A stretch of DNA of 64,000 bases from Camillea tinctor (taxonomy: Eukaryota > Ascomycota > Sordariomycetes > Xylariales > Xylariaceae). The first letter of the stretch is position 1. Each line of letters begins with the position of its first letter. Shown here piece after piece: positions 24,388-37,209 of the stretch. A program made the position numbers and the translations under genes. The notes beneath the pieces were generated by a model. The model made no database searches. It was not told the DNA's origin and saw only the letters and a program-made list of their open reading frames with translations. Where the stretch lies: contig MU394082.1 of assembly GCA_022578605.1 (NCBI GenBank), positions 1 through 64,000 on the forward strand, in the 5' to 3' direction.

Positions 24388-26019
24388 TCAATGAGCCGCC
24401 GTGGTGGTCGATGGCCGTACTCCTGCCTCCAACTGTGAAGGCGTAGTCGTAGCGGGCGCTGCACCATTGGCTCCAGACACTGTGGGCTCTGCAGTGGCAG
24501 CAGCCGGTTGCTCTTCCCTATTCCTCCGCATCATTTGGTTTAATCTAAAAGGTGGAAACTGGCCACGAAATCTGGACATCCAAGTCCCGTTCTCACTCTC
24601 TTCTCTATTAGGTGCGGCTGGCTGCGACGGGGCGGTCCGCCGTCTAGGCCGATCTTGCCGCTCTCTTTGCCAGCGCCGTTGTTGCTGTTCTTGGTTCCCT
24701 GCTCCACCTCCCATACTGCCTCCAAAGCGTCCGGGGAACATGAAACGTGGTGCTTCGCGGAAGTTACTCCACGACGTAAGCGTCCGTTGTGGAGCTCTTG
24801 GCATGTTCATGCGACCATTGTTGCGTGACGGGTCAGCCGCCGTAGGCGAAGCCGGGTTATTCGGGTCACCATCAGCAGGCGGTGGCCGAGGCTTCGGGGT
24901 GTAGTAGTCAGCCTTACAGAGTGGGCAGCATGCTCTTCGATTAGTTAACCAGGGATCAAGACAAACGGCATGGAATGCGTGACCACAAGTCAAACCGCGG
25001 ATATCGTCATCATCCTCTAGTGTGTCTATACAAATCGCGCATGTGTCACCAGCCGTTCCCATCAGCTCAGGCGGCAGAGCCGCATTAATGTGCTCATCGT
25101 CGTCGTCATCATCGTCAACGCTAGACCGGTGGTCATGTCCCTTGCTTGCTGCATCCGTCGTAGCCTCAGTCGCATTGTCCGCAGTAGTCGTTGTATCCCG
25201 GGTAGAGTCTTTTGCGACAGCGATACCCGACGTGCCATCGGGACTTTCGGCATTTGGCTTTGACTCTTCTTTGTCAGCAGGCTTGGGTATTGAACCAGTA
25301 GCTGGGCGCTCTTCCATAGATTCACGTTCCTTGGATGGGAGATCTGGTATGATGCCTTCAACGCTGCGCACACTGTTGGCTCTACTAGGCGGCGCTGAAA
25401 CACCACCGGTAGTGGGAAGACCATCCCTCGCACGTTCCGACACCCATGTTTTGTACTTCATCATAGGGAATTTCTCGTTGACTTCATCCATGGTCATCAG
25501 TTTCTTTTCGCGTCGTCGTCGGTGCGGCCTGGTCGGCATGTTCTCGAGATTGATCGGCTCTCCGTTTTCATCCATCCCTCGCATCTGGCGATTGCGAGCA
25601 TTGTATCGGAAGCAGTACTTAACACCAACAATGATCCTACAGTAGATAGTTAGATGCAATTCCATAGCGTGCGGAAGCCAGGGCGTCGTTTTATCGCATG
25701 CTGCTCACCATAAGTTCGTGAATACAACTCCGAAACCTAGAGCGACGAAGAATAGCAGTGGAGAATTGGTGCCCGAGTTATTGTTACCGTTGTTGCCGTC
25801 GTTATTGTCAGTAGAAGTAGGAGACGGGGAAGGCGAGAAGTCGTTGGAGGTTGGTGACGAGGTGGGAGAAAAGGTGCTGGATATGCTCGACGACGGCGGT
25901 TGCGTCGGACTAGGCGAGGACGAGGCTATCGCAGTGGTGGTAACCTGGCGGATCTGATACTCTATGGCTCTCGCGACGAAGTTGGCACCCTCGGCGAGGG
26001 CTTGATTGAGGACAGCCAT
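24388..26019 (-). CDS. Single-pass membrane RING-H2 E3 ubiquitin ligase
   Basis: Two exons, 26019-25709 and 25636-24388, join with donor GTGAGC and acceptor TGTAG to give 519 residues. The N-terminal part (about 30-85) is Ser/Pro/Thr/Asn-rich and would face the lumen or exterior if glycosylated. One membrane segment lies at about 86-110. A basic cluster (RRRREKK, about 143-149) follows on the presumed cytosolic side. An acidic Asp run (about 278-284) precedes a canonical C3H2C3 RING at 303-344: CAIC, CGHAFH, CCPLC. The tail is rich in Pro, Arg and Gln. The RING-H2 after a membrane anchor indicates a membrane-bound ubiquitin ligase. The substrate and the exact orthologue are not recognisable. 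Confidence 0.88.
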
Positions 26020-29000
26020 CTTGAGGGAGGGTTCGAAGAGGACTTAGACGAAGACGGGGAATTGATTCGGCAAACAGTTAATAGATCGATCAAACGTCGG
26101 ATAAAGAGTTCATGGACAAAAAATAACCGCGAGTCATCGATTAGAAATCAAAACCTGTAAAAGACTAGCAAGTCGATCGAATCCCAGACAGCGATGCCAT
26201 TTAGTGAATTTAATGGGATGCAATCAAGAATGCGTTGGTGTTGACCCGCGAACCTTGACGGAGAAAAAAGGGAAAGAGAAAAAAAAGTAATCGTCGCTCT
26301 GAAGAAGAGGAATAAAACCAAAGCCGGAAACCAAGTCAAAAATGTACACTCAAAAAAGTTGATCACTGATGAAAGAGGACGTAAAAGTAAGTAATTGACA
26401 TTGGAATTGGCGAAAGGCTGGTGCGCTTCCCAGTCGCAATCAGTTCCTCGGGCTTGAGCAGTGGAGAAAACAAAAAAAAAAAGAAAAGTAGAATCAAAAA
26501 AGAATAAAAAGAGGTGTAAATTGATGAAGGGGGGAGGGGAGGAGAATAGTGAGAGAGATATGGTCGGTGCTCGTGCAGTGCTCGCTATTACGAGTTGCTC
26601 GCTATTGCAGCTGCAAGTGCTTAGTGCTGCTTCCTTACGCTTTACTTTACTTACTGCGTACATGTAAGACAAGGTCCCACAAAGTACGGTCGACCCAGAC
26701 GGGATAACCAGAGTTTTGGGTGGTTGGTTGGTTGGTGGACAGTAACTTAATTCCATTGTTAGTGTACATACACCCCCGGCTAAATGCCGTGCTAATACTC
26801 ACTTACTCAAATCATTCTTACGCTAACCTAGCCCGCAGCAGCCTAGCGTAAGTAGTGCTGGTAGGTAGGCAGTGATAGGCTCTGCCTCGGCCGCCTTAGT
26901 AAGGTCGATAGAGCCTGTGTATTACATAGTTGAGGTGTAAGTGTCAAAGCCCAGTGGATATGTATTGCACCTACTACACTACTACTACCTACTAACTGTA
27001 CCTAATCACTCAGGTCATCAGGTATTCAACAATGAATAATTTAAATGTAGAAACTAGAGATGATTAATCTCCCTAATGTAATGAAAGTGATGACATCTTT
27101 TTCTTCCTCTTCTTTTTTAGTTACACTGTCGGAATCGAATCCTACGCTACACTGCCCAAAGAGAAAGGGAAGAAAGTATTTATATGCTGATGCAAATGCA
27201 AATGTAAATGAGGGGCGTGGCGGGATTGAAATCCCGGGGTGTGCAGAAAAGGGAAAAAGACAAGATCGCCCAATGCGACTGCGCCCGCTGGGGTGTGGGT
27301 TTCTACACTATTTGTGTACCTACCTGTTCCAATGCATCACTGTCGTCATCTAACATCGAGGAATTTCATGTGCTTCCATACCAAATACATTTTGAGCAAC
27401 GAGTTCGACCAATCTATCCATTCTCGTATTTTTCTTTTTTTTTCTTCCAACCCCATCGCAGGTGTCACAAATGCATGCGCAAATTATCAAAATATTTATT
27501 CAAACACTTTTTTTTTATTTACGCTGCATTCGGGTATCATTTGAATCAAGAGAATGAAAACAGGGTATTCGAAACAGAGTTTCAAACCATCGTCTGTGCT
27601 CTCATTTGACGCCACATGGGGGAAGGAGGTACGGATCCGTAGGAGAGGGTCCAGAACTTAGCTAAATCTGGAGACTCTGCACCTCTAATAGGCGCTACCG
27701 AACGCCTACAGTACCACTCTGTCACTATATTTACAGGCGACACTTATCGCTCGGCGCTTAACATATTATGCTTTAAGTAGTCTCAACTTCTCATCCCATA
27801 AGATACATTATCCTCTCCTCTCCAAATATCGCGACATTAGTTGGCGCTTTTAACTTCTGAACCCTACTAGTAGCAACATAGTGAAGCAAGCATCCTCAGT
27901 GAAAGGGCCGATGCTGAGAAAAAAAAAAGATATTCCATATTCCACCTACCGAGTCATCCAATGATACTATGTATTCCAAATATATAGGCGCTGATAGTCA
28001 TTCATGTGGCTTACATGATTTCGGCTGCTGGTCTATTGAGGCGTGTTGGTTTAAAAGGGGGCGCGCACCAACAACTGCACATCACATCGATGATACAAGC
28101 ACACGCACTACATAAGTACTTACACTATACTAGTGTAGTGTAGTAGCCGACATCTGAATCTATGCAGGGTCTGGAACAAAACAGATTCACCGGTCGTATG
28201 TTTCTTCAGCCTTGATAGGAGAGGCTCTAAGCAGTTGTATACGCGCATGTTTCTGTCTCTGTCTCTTGTCTCTCTTTTTCTTTCTCCCGTCTTCTTCGGT
28301 ATGATTTACCGTACCATCCACTTACGTGGCAATGACATATAGTGTACATGATGAACATAAACATGAACATGAACATGATTCATTTTATTTCATTTCCTGT
28401 GCCTACTACTCTGAACTTTGTGAAGGTTTAGATGACAGACGGGGTCTTAGGGGGAGGGGGCAAAGATCGGCATAGTCGGGATCTAACTGTAGATGTAGTG
28501 TAGCTCTCCGAGATTTCCGTTGCCCACCATTGTCAAAGCCTTCCCACGATCTAAGCGCGGATGGTTCAAAACAGCATCAACCACTATTTTCGGTTGACGT
28601 GCTCTCCCGTCCGCCGTCTACCGTCCAAGAACCGTTTAACTGACTACCTCAGACGAGATGTTGACAATCCTCTTGGCTTTTCTCGGCGTGGCTCAGACAC
28701 TCTGCCGCGTCAATGCTTCTTGGGGCCAAGCCATCGGGCTTAACACAGCTCAATTATAGTCTTTCCACTTCAGTCAACTGCTTGTCAACTAAACCTACAT
28801 CAATTTATACTATTTGTATTTATTCACTTTGAAAGTTGACATGCATTAAAAGACTAACCTATAGAACATTATTACTACTGGGTACCCTTCGGTATATTGA
28901 TACTCACGATAGGCACGGATGTTCGGTATAACTCCGTCTTACTACTAACTTCGTATTCCGGCTATTTCTCTGTCCCGCGTTCAGTACGATCTAGCTGTGA

Positions 29001-32000
29001 TCCACAATTCCTTAAAGAGGATCTCTATCGGTCACAATCCGGGGACAGCATCACGGATGTGGATGTGCATTGACAGACAGCGGTGGGAAGTTCTAGGTTT
29101 AATAATTCAATTCACACATACTATAGCAGCCAATCTGAGGTCTTACTTCCGTAGCATTGAACCCGGTGTTGACACAAACTAAGCCGGGGGAGCTAGGTAA
29201 CTGGTCTGTCTGTCAGCCTGCCATATCGGGCAGTCTACGTACACACATCAACGGTCTTGTCTTTTTTTCTCTCATGCCTATCTTGGCAAGTCCTTGCAGG
29301 ACAATAAGCAGAGCAGCCCCCCTAGCATACAGCTACATCACTACATACCGACCTATATACTACAAGCCATGTTTTTCCATACGGATCCCGAGGAGGCAGT
29401 GAGACTCTCGCCCGACAAGTTATATGCCAAGCGCCAATCCGTCTGATGGGTATTTGTCACTCCAGTTAAATGCTGCCAAGGCTCCCCCTTTTGACCATGA
29501 GCAAGAGGGAGATCAGAAAGGCGAGGCTGGACAGATTGCCAAGAATGCGCGCCAACGTCTGCCCGCATGGGAGGGAGATCATATTGGTGATCGACCGTAA
29601 AGTCCTTTTTCTCCTTTGGGCGAATCAAATCGAGCCGACACGCACCAATAGCACGCGGTGTATACATATAATAGGTTAGCTGGAGACTTAAAGAGGGTGC
29701 GTGATGCAGATTGCAACGCACAGCACAAAAGATTACTACTCTGCTTTACTCTGTTCTCTCTCTCTTTCTCTCCCTATCGTGTGCTCGCCCGCATCCATGG
29801 GTCCTACCACACCCCAACTTGACTACTTGAGCAGCTAGGTAGTATGAAGTGATAGCAAGGTGCATCACCTACACTAGGTAAGTAAAGAGAACCATTCACG
29901 ATGCTCCGACATCGCACATTCACCAGACATCGTCAGATTTCCTCTTTCATCAAGGAAATATGAGCTATCACCATCGTGATGGAAGAAAGAGAGAATAAAA
30001 AAGCGGTATCCTCATCGAGCATGGTTTTGGTATCCTCAATGCTGCACGCATAGTCCACAGGAAGATATGTATGAGGTCATTTACAGCAAACTATCAATGC
30101 CGATCACTAAAAGAAACTAATGGAAAGCGAGAAAAAAAAAAGAAAAAAAGAAAAGGTCTCCTGATGGTTATTGACTCGCGAAGACGAAAGACGCGAACGT
30201 CGTCTATAGTATGTCGCCCGACAACCATCTCGTTTAAGATACATGACTACATATTGCGACATATGCCGCATCTCCTGAAGAAAATAAGTATAGTTATACC
30301 AGATGACCCGATCCGCAAAAATCTCTCCGGCCGAGTTAGTTAGCTTCAGTCTTCCATGTCGCGTTTTCGCCCGAAACAGTCACGAGGACAACTCCCTCAA
30401 GCTGTGTAGCGTAGCTCAGAAGTAGTGGTAGTGCAACCTCGATTTTCGTTGTCTATTATCCCGGTTTTCCCACCCTTACGAGAAATGTAAGTACATACGT
30501 ACACAACATAAGGAGCGCAAGTACGTGACCTAGATGGATCTATACTCGAAACCAGGTAGAACGTATTCCGTAGACCGAGGTGTTACAGGGTACGGTATAC
30601 CGGCTAAGGACTTGTGTCAACGATGGCAACAAATGGCTAAAGAAAAATAACGAAAAATAAAAAGAGGGAGAAAATCAAGGAAAAGAACGACTGGATTGTC
30701 TCCCCTTTCCCTCCTCCCCCCTCTCAAGGATCCTTCCCCCCTCACTTTCCACTCACTAGGAATACAGCATCCATACTAAAACCCCGCTCCCCCACAAAGG
30801 ACAGGGAGAGAAGAGGAGGGGGAACAAGGGAGAAGAGAGGGAACAGCCCACAAGTTAACAACAAGGTATATACATAAGACCAGTATCTTATAGATCCACT
30901 TGTGCATCCATTTACTTAATCCGATGTTGTTCGTGTATAAGATATATCCGCTCCAACGTCAGTAGTGGTCAAAAGGATAGAACGAAAAATTGCAAAAGAA
31001 AGAAAGAAAGAAGAAAAAGAATCACAACAATAATAGTTGAATAATAGTTGATGGTACCTGAATGTCTTGGCTTTCAATCAAGCGAAAATTACACGAGCTC
31101 AGACATACATATTGACAGAGACATCAAAGGGAACATGTATCTGTCCACCTTTACTATGTATATCGCAAATAACCGGTTTGGGAACCTCAATCTCATGTTT
31201 TTTCTTTTCTTTAAATCTCCGCGAATTACACGTGGTGAAATAAAATGATCCGCAAAGGGACATGCCGATGATCTCTTATCTTTAAGTTATTACATATACT
31301 ACTCCTATGTAGCGGGTGTATGTATAATACTGATCAGTATACAACTACTCATTACATAATACATACCATCTGGGTTTATCACCTTCCTCCTGTCCCTCTC
31401 CTTTTTTTCTTCTTCTTCTTTGTCGTTTTCTCTGTCTCTCCCCCTTCCCCTCCTCCCTCTACACTCTCCTGGGTAAGTAATGTACGTACATTTATACGCG
31501 CGACTGCATACACGCATACACACAGACATACATCCCAACCCAAGCCAATCCCCACGCAGCGGCAATAGCCGAAGGCCTTCACACCGGACCAGAGCGTGTG
31601 GGGACCACAACAACACGCATCTACTTGCCTGTCTATTAACCTACCTATCATATCATCGCCTACATCTCTCTTACCAAACAAACAAACAAACAAAACGAAA
31701 CGAGGAGAAAACAAGGTGGGAGGGATGAGGGTGGTAATAAGTAGGTAGGTAGGTAGATAGGTTATGTCGTGATACATGGTGGTGGTGCTACGAGGTGAGA
31801 AGTAATGGTAGGTAGATAGATAATATGAAACGCGCTCTTGCTTAGCGAGATGGTGTGTTCCAGCTCGAGGCAAGGTAGCCGAGACATTTGGCGCGTGTTG
31901 AACCGAGAAGAGCATTAAGTAAGTACCATGTAGGTAAGGTCTGTGTTTACTCTAGTTGAACGTCATCGTATCTTCGCCTTTTTGGAGGGGGCTGGATGGA

Positions 32001-33662
32001 TTACGTACTTGTGAAAGAGTATCTCAGTATATACATCTGGGAACATGTATGAGAGAGCCCGAAGGTCGAGATCTGAGAGAATTGAGCATCGAGATCCAGG
32101 GGTTCAGAGGTTGGTTGCTGGCAAATAAGGGACCTATTTGTTTGTACCCTTATGTGTTCATGTTCCATGCCAGCGTGTGTACCTTTAGTTCTAGTTCCTC
32201 GCGTAGTAACAACTACGTGTTACTATATAGAGTACACATTGTGACACATGTTGACATGTTCCGCGACCCCTGTGCAGGTCGATGTGATAATCTCATATAG
32301 GATGATATATGTAGTAGCTAGGTAGGTTACTACGAATGTAGCAAAGAGGAGATAGGTGCCTACCTACCTAGTCATAGGTTCCAGAGCTCTGAATAACACA
32401 TAGCTATGAAATACATGGTAGGTTGAATACGATGAACAAGCCAGTGCCATCAGATTCCTGTCCTTTCTACCTAAGAGTTAGTAAAGGGGGGTATAGGCAT
32501 CACCGGTCAGCTCGAGCATCTGAAAGAATAATATGAAAATGCCGACCCATCATCACATGTCTCCTCGCATTACCTATCCCGAAGCTCAGAGATATGCTAG
32601 TGGCGAACAATGCCATGAAGTATCCCAGTCCGGTACACATGTTGTGTCCGATCTCTACACCCTCCTTTTCTTTTATCCCACCAGCTAAACGGTACCCCTT
32701 TAACCTAAAGGGCTAACCAAGCGGTCGAAAACCGGGAATGCATCAGACTTAGTATATAGGCAGTGTAATCTCGGGAACTAAGTTATATGAAACAGGCATC
32801 GTCCATCGATAGGGTTTATCAAAAGTTCTGTACTCCTGTATTGATACTACGATGGCGAATATCTGCTCTGGTCTATTAACTAGATAGTGGTGATAAGATC
32901 GTGTCATCGCCACCAGACTAAGTTCACCTCATTTTCCCTTACTAGATTTCTTAGATCTTGTTCTAGATTCCAGGAGTGTACATATCAAAGGCCTTTTTCA
33001 TACACGGTCTTCTCTTACACAGCTAACTAGTAGTAAGATCTCTACTGTAGATACCCACCTAAAGTAGCTCCTTTAATCGAAGCCGTGGGTGTTGAAAATC
33101 AAATGTTCTAAATCAACTATACTCAGAATGGTTGTATTTAAATCTACCTAGGTGTTCAACTCTCTTTTCCTATAAAGTAAAGGGGGCAATGAACTAATAG
33201 CAACATAAATAATATACAGGACGGGACGGGGCCGATGATATATAATACTTAGTGAATTGCCCCTTTATATTTAAGGACTATTTTTCCATTTCAAACTCAC
33301 ATGTTACATTTACTAAGATTTTTGACTCTCAGGCCTACTCCCAATATAAATCCTGACAGAACATTCCCAACGAAGAGGCCGTACTAGACTCTGTAGGCAA
33401 ACTAAACCCTTTATTCTCATCTCGAATAGGACTGGACGAATCTGTCCGGCTACTGTTCTCACGAAGTACGTATAAGAGAGAAAAGAAAAGGAAACACTGG
33501 TTTTTATATCCAACTTGAATATAAATTTGGGTTGCATGTCTAAACTAGCGGAGTATCTGAGATATACTAGTTACCCCTATCTTATACTATCTCGACACGA
33601 ACCCCCCCCCCCTTTCTCCTAAACAACGACCTACACCCGTGACCACGCTGCACTGCTCTCCC
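26020..33662. other. 7.6 kb gene-free region
   Basis: No gene could be supported on either strand. It contains many simple repeats: a short A-rich and GAAA-rich stretch near 26470-26510, an AAAG-type tract near 30990-31015, (AAAC)n at 31675-31696, (TAGG)n near 31740-31757, CT/TTC tracts near 31390-31470, and CCTACCTA/TAGGTAGG motifs throughout. A minus-strand ORF of 202 codons at 26148-26756 lies directly upstream of the RING-H2 gene and is low-complexity leader sequence. A 33-codon ORF with a signal-peptide-like N-terminus is listed separately. No inverted terminal repeats or transposase motifs were seen. Confidence 0.5.
28658..28759 (+). other. Small ORF with signal-peptide-like N-terminus
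   Basis: A 33-residue ORF begins MLTILLAFLGVAQTL and continues to a TAG stop. The hydrophobic core followed by a polar region looks like a secretion signal. It could be the first exon or relic of a secreted-protein gene, or chance. I see no convincing downstream exon. Confidence 0.2.
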
Positions 33663-34061
33663 CTAAGCAAACGCGCGCTGCAAGCCCTCAAAAATCGTGT
33701 CCGGCCCGTTATTGAACAAGAACGGCGTGGCGTCGGGCTGCTGCACGCGGCGGCGGCACACGTTGACCAGCGTCTCGAACAGCGCCGAGTACGCCGGGTA
33801 GAAGCGCAGCCCCGCCCCGAACATCACCGCGTCGAACTTCTCCTGCCCGAGCAGCGCCTCGAGGTCCTGCACCCGCTGCGCTTGCGCCGCCGGCTCGATC
33901 CGGAAGGCCGTGCAGCGGAAGCCGGCGCCCTCGGCCCGCGCGATGTCCGCGCGGATCTTGGCGGTCACTTCGGCTTCGCTGCCGTACCGCCCTTTGAGGT
34001 AGTCCGGCTCTTCGAGGTTGCCGGCGAGGCCGATGAGGAGGATGTTGCGATTGGCTGACAT
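33663..34061 (-). CDS. Small hypothetical protein, 132 aa
   Basis: Single-exon ORF, clearly more GC-rich than the AT-rich DNA on both sides. It starts with a beta-strand/loop of Rossmann type (NILLIGLAGNLEEPDYL). A charged helix follows (about 28-45), then a DAVMFGAGLRFYPAYSALFETLVNVC stretch that alternates strand and helix, and a C-terminal FLFNNGPDTIFEGLQ segment. The pattern suggests a small alpha/beta soluble protein. I do not recognise the family and assign no function. GC and codon use, together with the absence of stops, make it a likely real gene. It stands alone, with 7.6 kb of gene-free DNA to its left. Confidence 0.6.
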   Translation of the reverse strand: MSANRNILLIGLAGNLEEPDYLKGRYGSEAEVTAKIRADIARAEGAGFRCTAFRIEPAAQAQRVQDLEALLGQEKFDAVMFGAGLRFYPAYSALFETLVNVCRRRVQQPDATPFLFNNGPDTIFEGLQRAFA

Positions 34062-35018
34062 TTTTTGGGGGGTTGGTGGGATGGTAGTTTCTAAGTGACT
34101 GTTTCCTTGATTGTTGGGTTTTTAGATAATTTGGAAAGGCTTGATGAATTTGATGAGTTTGATGTCTGTTGTGATTTATGGTAGACTCATTAAGGGATGA
34201 GAGTCGATATATATATACGCACATCCAGGCTCAACTCATCTTGACCTTCATGCTCAAAGAGTCTATACTTAGTACCTATTTGTCTATTAAGTTAATAGCA
34301 TTATTCAGCTCGGCCCTCGGTCTTTCGCATTAGATCTTGTCGCCTGCGGAGTGCAATATCTACCTAGGTAGGCAAGGTAGATTGGAGTGTCAAAGAAAGT
34401 CCTTCTGATGTTGAGTACCTAGAGTACATGATAGCCCCTATAGAGCCTGCATATACCTTGAGTGTATCTGCGGTTGTGTATGTGCATCTATGCGTGTATA
34501 TCTCCGGCCGATCAACCGCCTTGTTTACCCACCAGCCTACCTAAAGGGTCCATGCAGGTTGTTTTATGCGCCGCATTATGATTCATACCCCGAAGGCATC
34601 GATACCAGCTGCTTACCTGTAATTACCTGATTAGGTCGTGAAGGAAGCCCGCTACCTAGTAACCGTCGTTTGTACACTAGTTATAGGGGGCTAGGGAGGA
34701 AGCATAAGCACATTAGTGGCCTCCTAGGTATAAGCCACAGGTATAAGCCACCAGCCGTCAAGCGTCTGGAACAGCTGTTACTTATGTAGCATGCATTGAA
34801 GTGGGGCTATTTTTATCCACCCTTGACCTCTCTCATACTATTATTGAAGTCTTAGACACACTATCAACACTTTCAACATTGAGAAAACCATCACCCTACT
34901 TACTTACCTCACGACCTACATACTTTGTACATCCAACTCAATCCAGTCAACTTCAGAAATATAACCTTATTCTTTAAGTCAGCCAAAAAAAAAAAAAAAA
35001 AAACTCATCTTTTCCAAC
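34062..35018. other. Intergenic upstream of cyclophilin H
   Basis: Divergent region. It holds TACCTAGGTA-type motifs (near 34360 and 34650-34740) and a run of A (34985-35003) just before the cyclophilin start. No gene seen. Confidence 0.5.
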
Positions 35019-36122
35019 ATGCCACCTACGCAACTCCCCGCCTCGGGAAACCCCCTGTAAGTTAGAAAGGATTCCCTTCTGATATAGCTCTGAACTGCGA
35101 AAAAAGGACCCGAGTGGATTACCTTAAGCTATACCTGGGGTAATACCTGCTGTACCTCTCTTTCATGCAGTTTCAGCCTTCTCTTGCTCGCGCTCGGCGT
35201 TAACACACCTATTCGAAACTCATAGGGTTTTCTTTGATATCACTCTCGGAGGTAAGCTTGTTGTTATTGCTGTTGTTCTAGTTGTTATCTATTTCCGCCC
35301 CCATATGGTGGCCTTGGCAACCCCCCTTTCTACACCATACTATACACTATACTACAATACATACAAGCCCGATTATATACCTAGATAGTAAAGCATTGTG
35401 CTCGGATGACTTACATCATAACAGGGGAACCCCTCGGCCGCGTCACTTTCGAGCTCTTCAAGGATGTTGTTCCCCGGACCGCTGAGAACTTCCGGCAGTT
35501 CTGCACCGGCGAGTCTAAGAATAACCGCGGCCAGAGCCAGGGCTACAAGGGCAGCAAGTTCCATCGAATTGTATGAATGCCGGTCACCTGCTAAGCTCAT
35601 GTTCGTGTGATACTGACTGGGATCAGATTAGCAACTTCATGATTCAAGGCGGTGATTTCCTTAATGGCGATGGTACTGGAAGCACGGTATGTCGATGAAC
35701 GGACATTGCCTACTACTGAGTGTGTACACTGACCAGTCGCTTTCCCTAGTGTATATACGGCACCAAGTCCTTCGCCGACGAGAACTTCACCATGAAGCAC
35801 ACTCAGAAGGGCCTCCTCTCCATGGCTGTACGTAGAATCTCATCTTATCTCGCTTCTTGTCTCTCTCACGATGCAAACCTCCTCCCCCCCCTCACTAAGA
35901 ACTACCACTTACCACCTATAGAACTCCGGTCCCAATACGAATGGCTCTCAGTTCTTCATCACTACGGTACCCACGCCCCACCTCGACGGCAAGCACGTTG
36001 TGTTTGGTCAGGTCGTGGACGGTCTCGATGTCATCGAGAAGATTGAGAAGACCAAGACCGGCCGCCGTGGTCGCGACATCCCGGATATGGATGTCGTTGT
36101 CGCGCAGTGCGGGGAGATGTGA
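35019..36122 (+). CDS. Peptidyl-prolyl cis-trans isomerase H (cyclophilin H)
   Basis: Cyclophilin that isomerises prolyl peptide bonds. The CypH subgroup (human PPIH) associates with the U4/U6-U5 spliceosomal snRNP. Six exons: 35019-35056, 35226-35251, 35425-35570, 35627-35686, 35750-35827 and 35922-36122, giving 182 residues, the length I recall for Neurospora CypH. The second exon is only 26 nt. Active-site elements are present: FHRI (Arg69), FMIQGGDF (Gln77), SQFFITT (126-131) and LDGKHVVFG. The position of the cyclosporin-contact Trp of CypA is His136 here. The N-terminal [15 protein letters not shown] and the end VVAQCGEM fit fungal CypH. Convergent with the MPP-beta gene. Confidence 0.95.
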
Positions 36123-37209
36123 TCGGTATCCTCACGCTATATAGCTGGTAGCGGATTAATATCATCAACGGGTTAATCAATCAGTTAATCATTATGTTTT
36201 AGGGTTGAATATTGGTGTGATGTGTAAGTGTCCCGAGGGGAAAGTAAGAAGTCGATGTGTTGATCCACCTGGCTAATAGTTATTTACTTGTGGATAGTAG
36301 GGGTAAAACGTAACTATCTAGATTCATTAAAATAGTCCGGCAATGCAATCAAATAAATACCCATATTCATAATAAGCTGTGAAGCTACTTGATGCTGGAT
36401 TGTTGATACGTCGCTAAGGCTGTAGCTTATTCATACGTGGTCCCTTATAACCTATATACGTAGCAGGGTGATATCGCTGAGTTGGGTGAGAATGTGAAGC
36501 CGTCCAGGTGGTATTTCTTAATTTGAAAGCAATACAGATAATCGTTTCGTACCGTGCTATAATCACTATGAAGAGAGGGAAATTAAATAATTGCGATCTA
36601 AGGGTGTTGTGAGAATACGTCTTTATTGGACTCCCCCCTACCCTTTCAATTGTATTCAGGGGTAATGGAATCCTGGAAATCATTCCCAATGTTTCAAGAG
36701 CTAAATCAAAAGAACAGTAATAGCCATGCAAATTAGGTAACCTAGATGATTTTCTGCCTCTGGAGTCTCATAGCAATAAGTCGAGTTGATAAACAGTTTC
36801 CCCTGCCTCTGGATGGTGGTACATATATTCGGTTTACCAAGGGGTTGGCATTATCCTTTCTTCCAATTTTCCGCCTCAGGCGGAAAGTCTAAATAGTTAA
36901 CTTTTTTCTTTTTCCTTTTCCTTTAGAGAGAAAGAGAGAGAGCTATGAGATTTCCTCGTTGCTATATTCAGGAGGGATCACACCCAGCAATACCTCGAAC
37001 ACATGAAAGCTAGTGATTTGAAAACCAGACAGCCACACAGGGATGGTCACGGTTCAGATAAAAAGCACAGGGTGTCTAACAGGTTTAAAAAAAGAATTTA
37101 TGGTACAACTAATTGCGGTATCATAGTATCAGATACACTCTATGACCGGTTTTTACTGCCAGCCCCCCGCCAAACCGCCGCCCTTTTAACCACTACCGTT
37201 TGTCCCCCT
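36123..37209. other. Intergenic between convergent cyclophilin and MPP-beta
   Basis: About 1.1 kb, mostly AT-rich, with a GA-repeat near 36926-36943. No gene seen. It should contain the two 3' UTRs. Confidence 0.5.

Noticed and set aside
26148..26756. Minus-strand ORF of 202 codons
   Set aside because: It is low-complexity (Phe/Ser/Leu runs from T-rich DNA), lies directly upstream of the RING-H2 start and shows no domain. It is probably leader or promoter sequence.
27220..27245. Hairpin CGGGATTGAAATCCCG resembling a T-arm
   Set aside because: The loop lacks the TTCRA consensus, and no acceptor stem or other arms can be built around it.
31305..31915. Overlapping ORFs near 31.3-31.9 kb on both strands
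   Set aside because: They are made of Lys/Glu or Phe/Ser runs and Cys/Val repeats from simple-sequence DNA. No domain or splice structure supports them.
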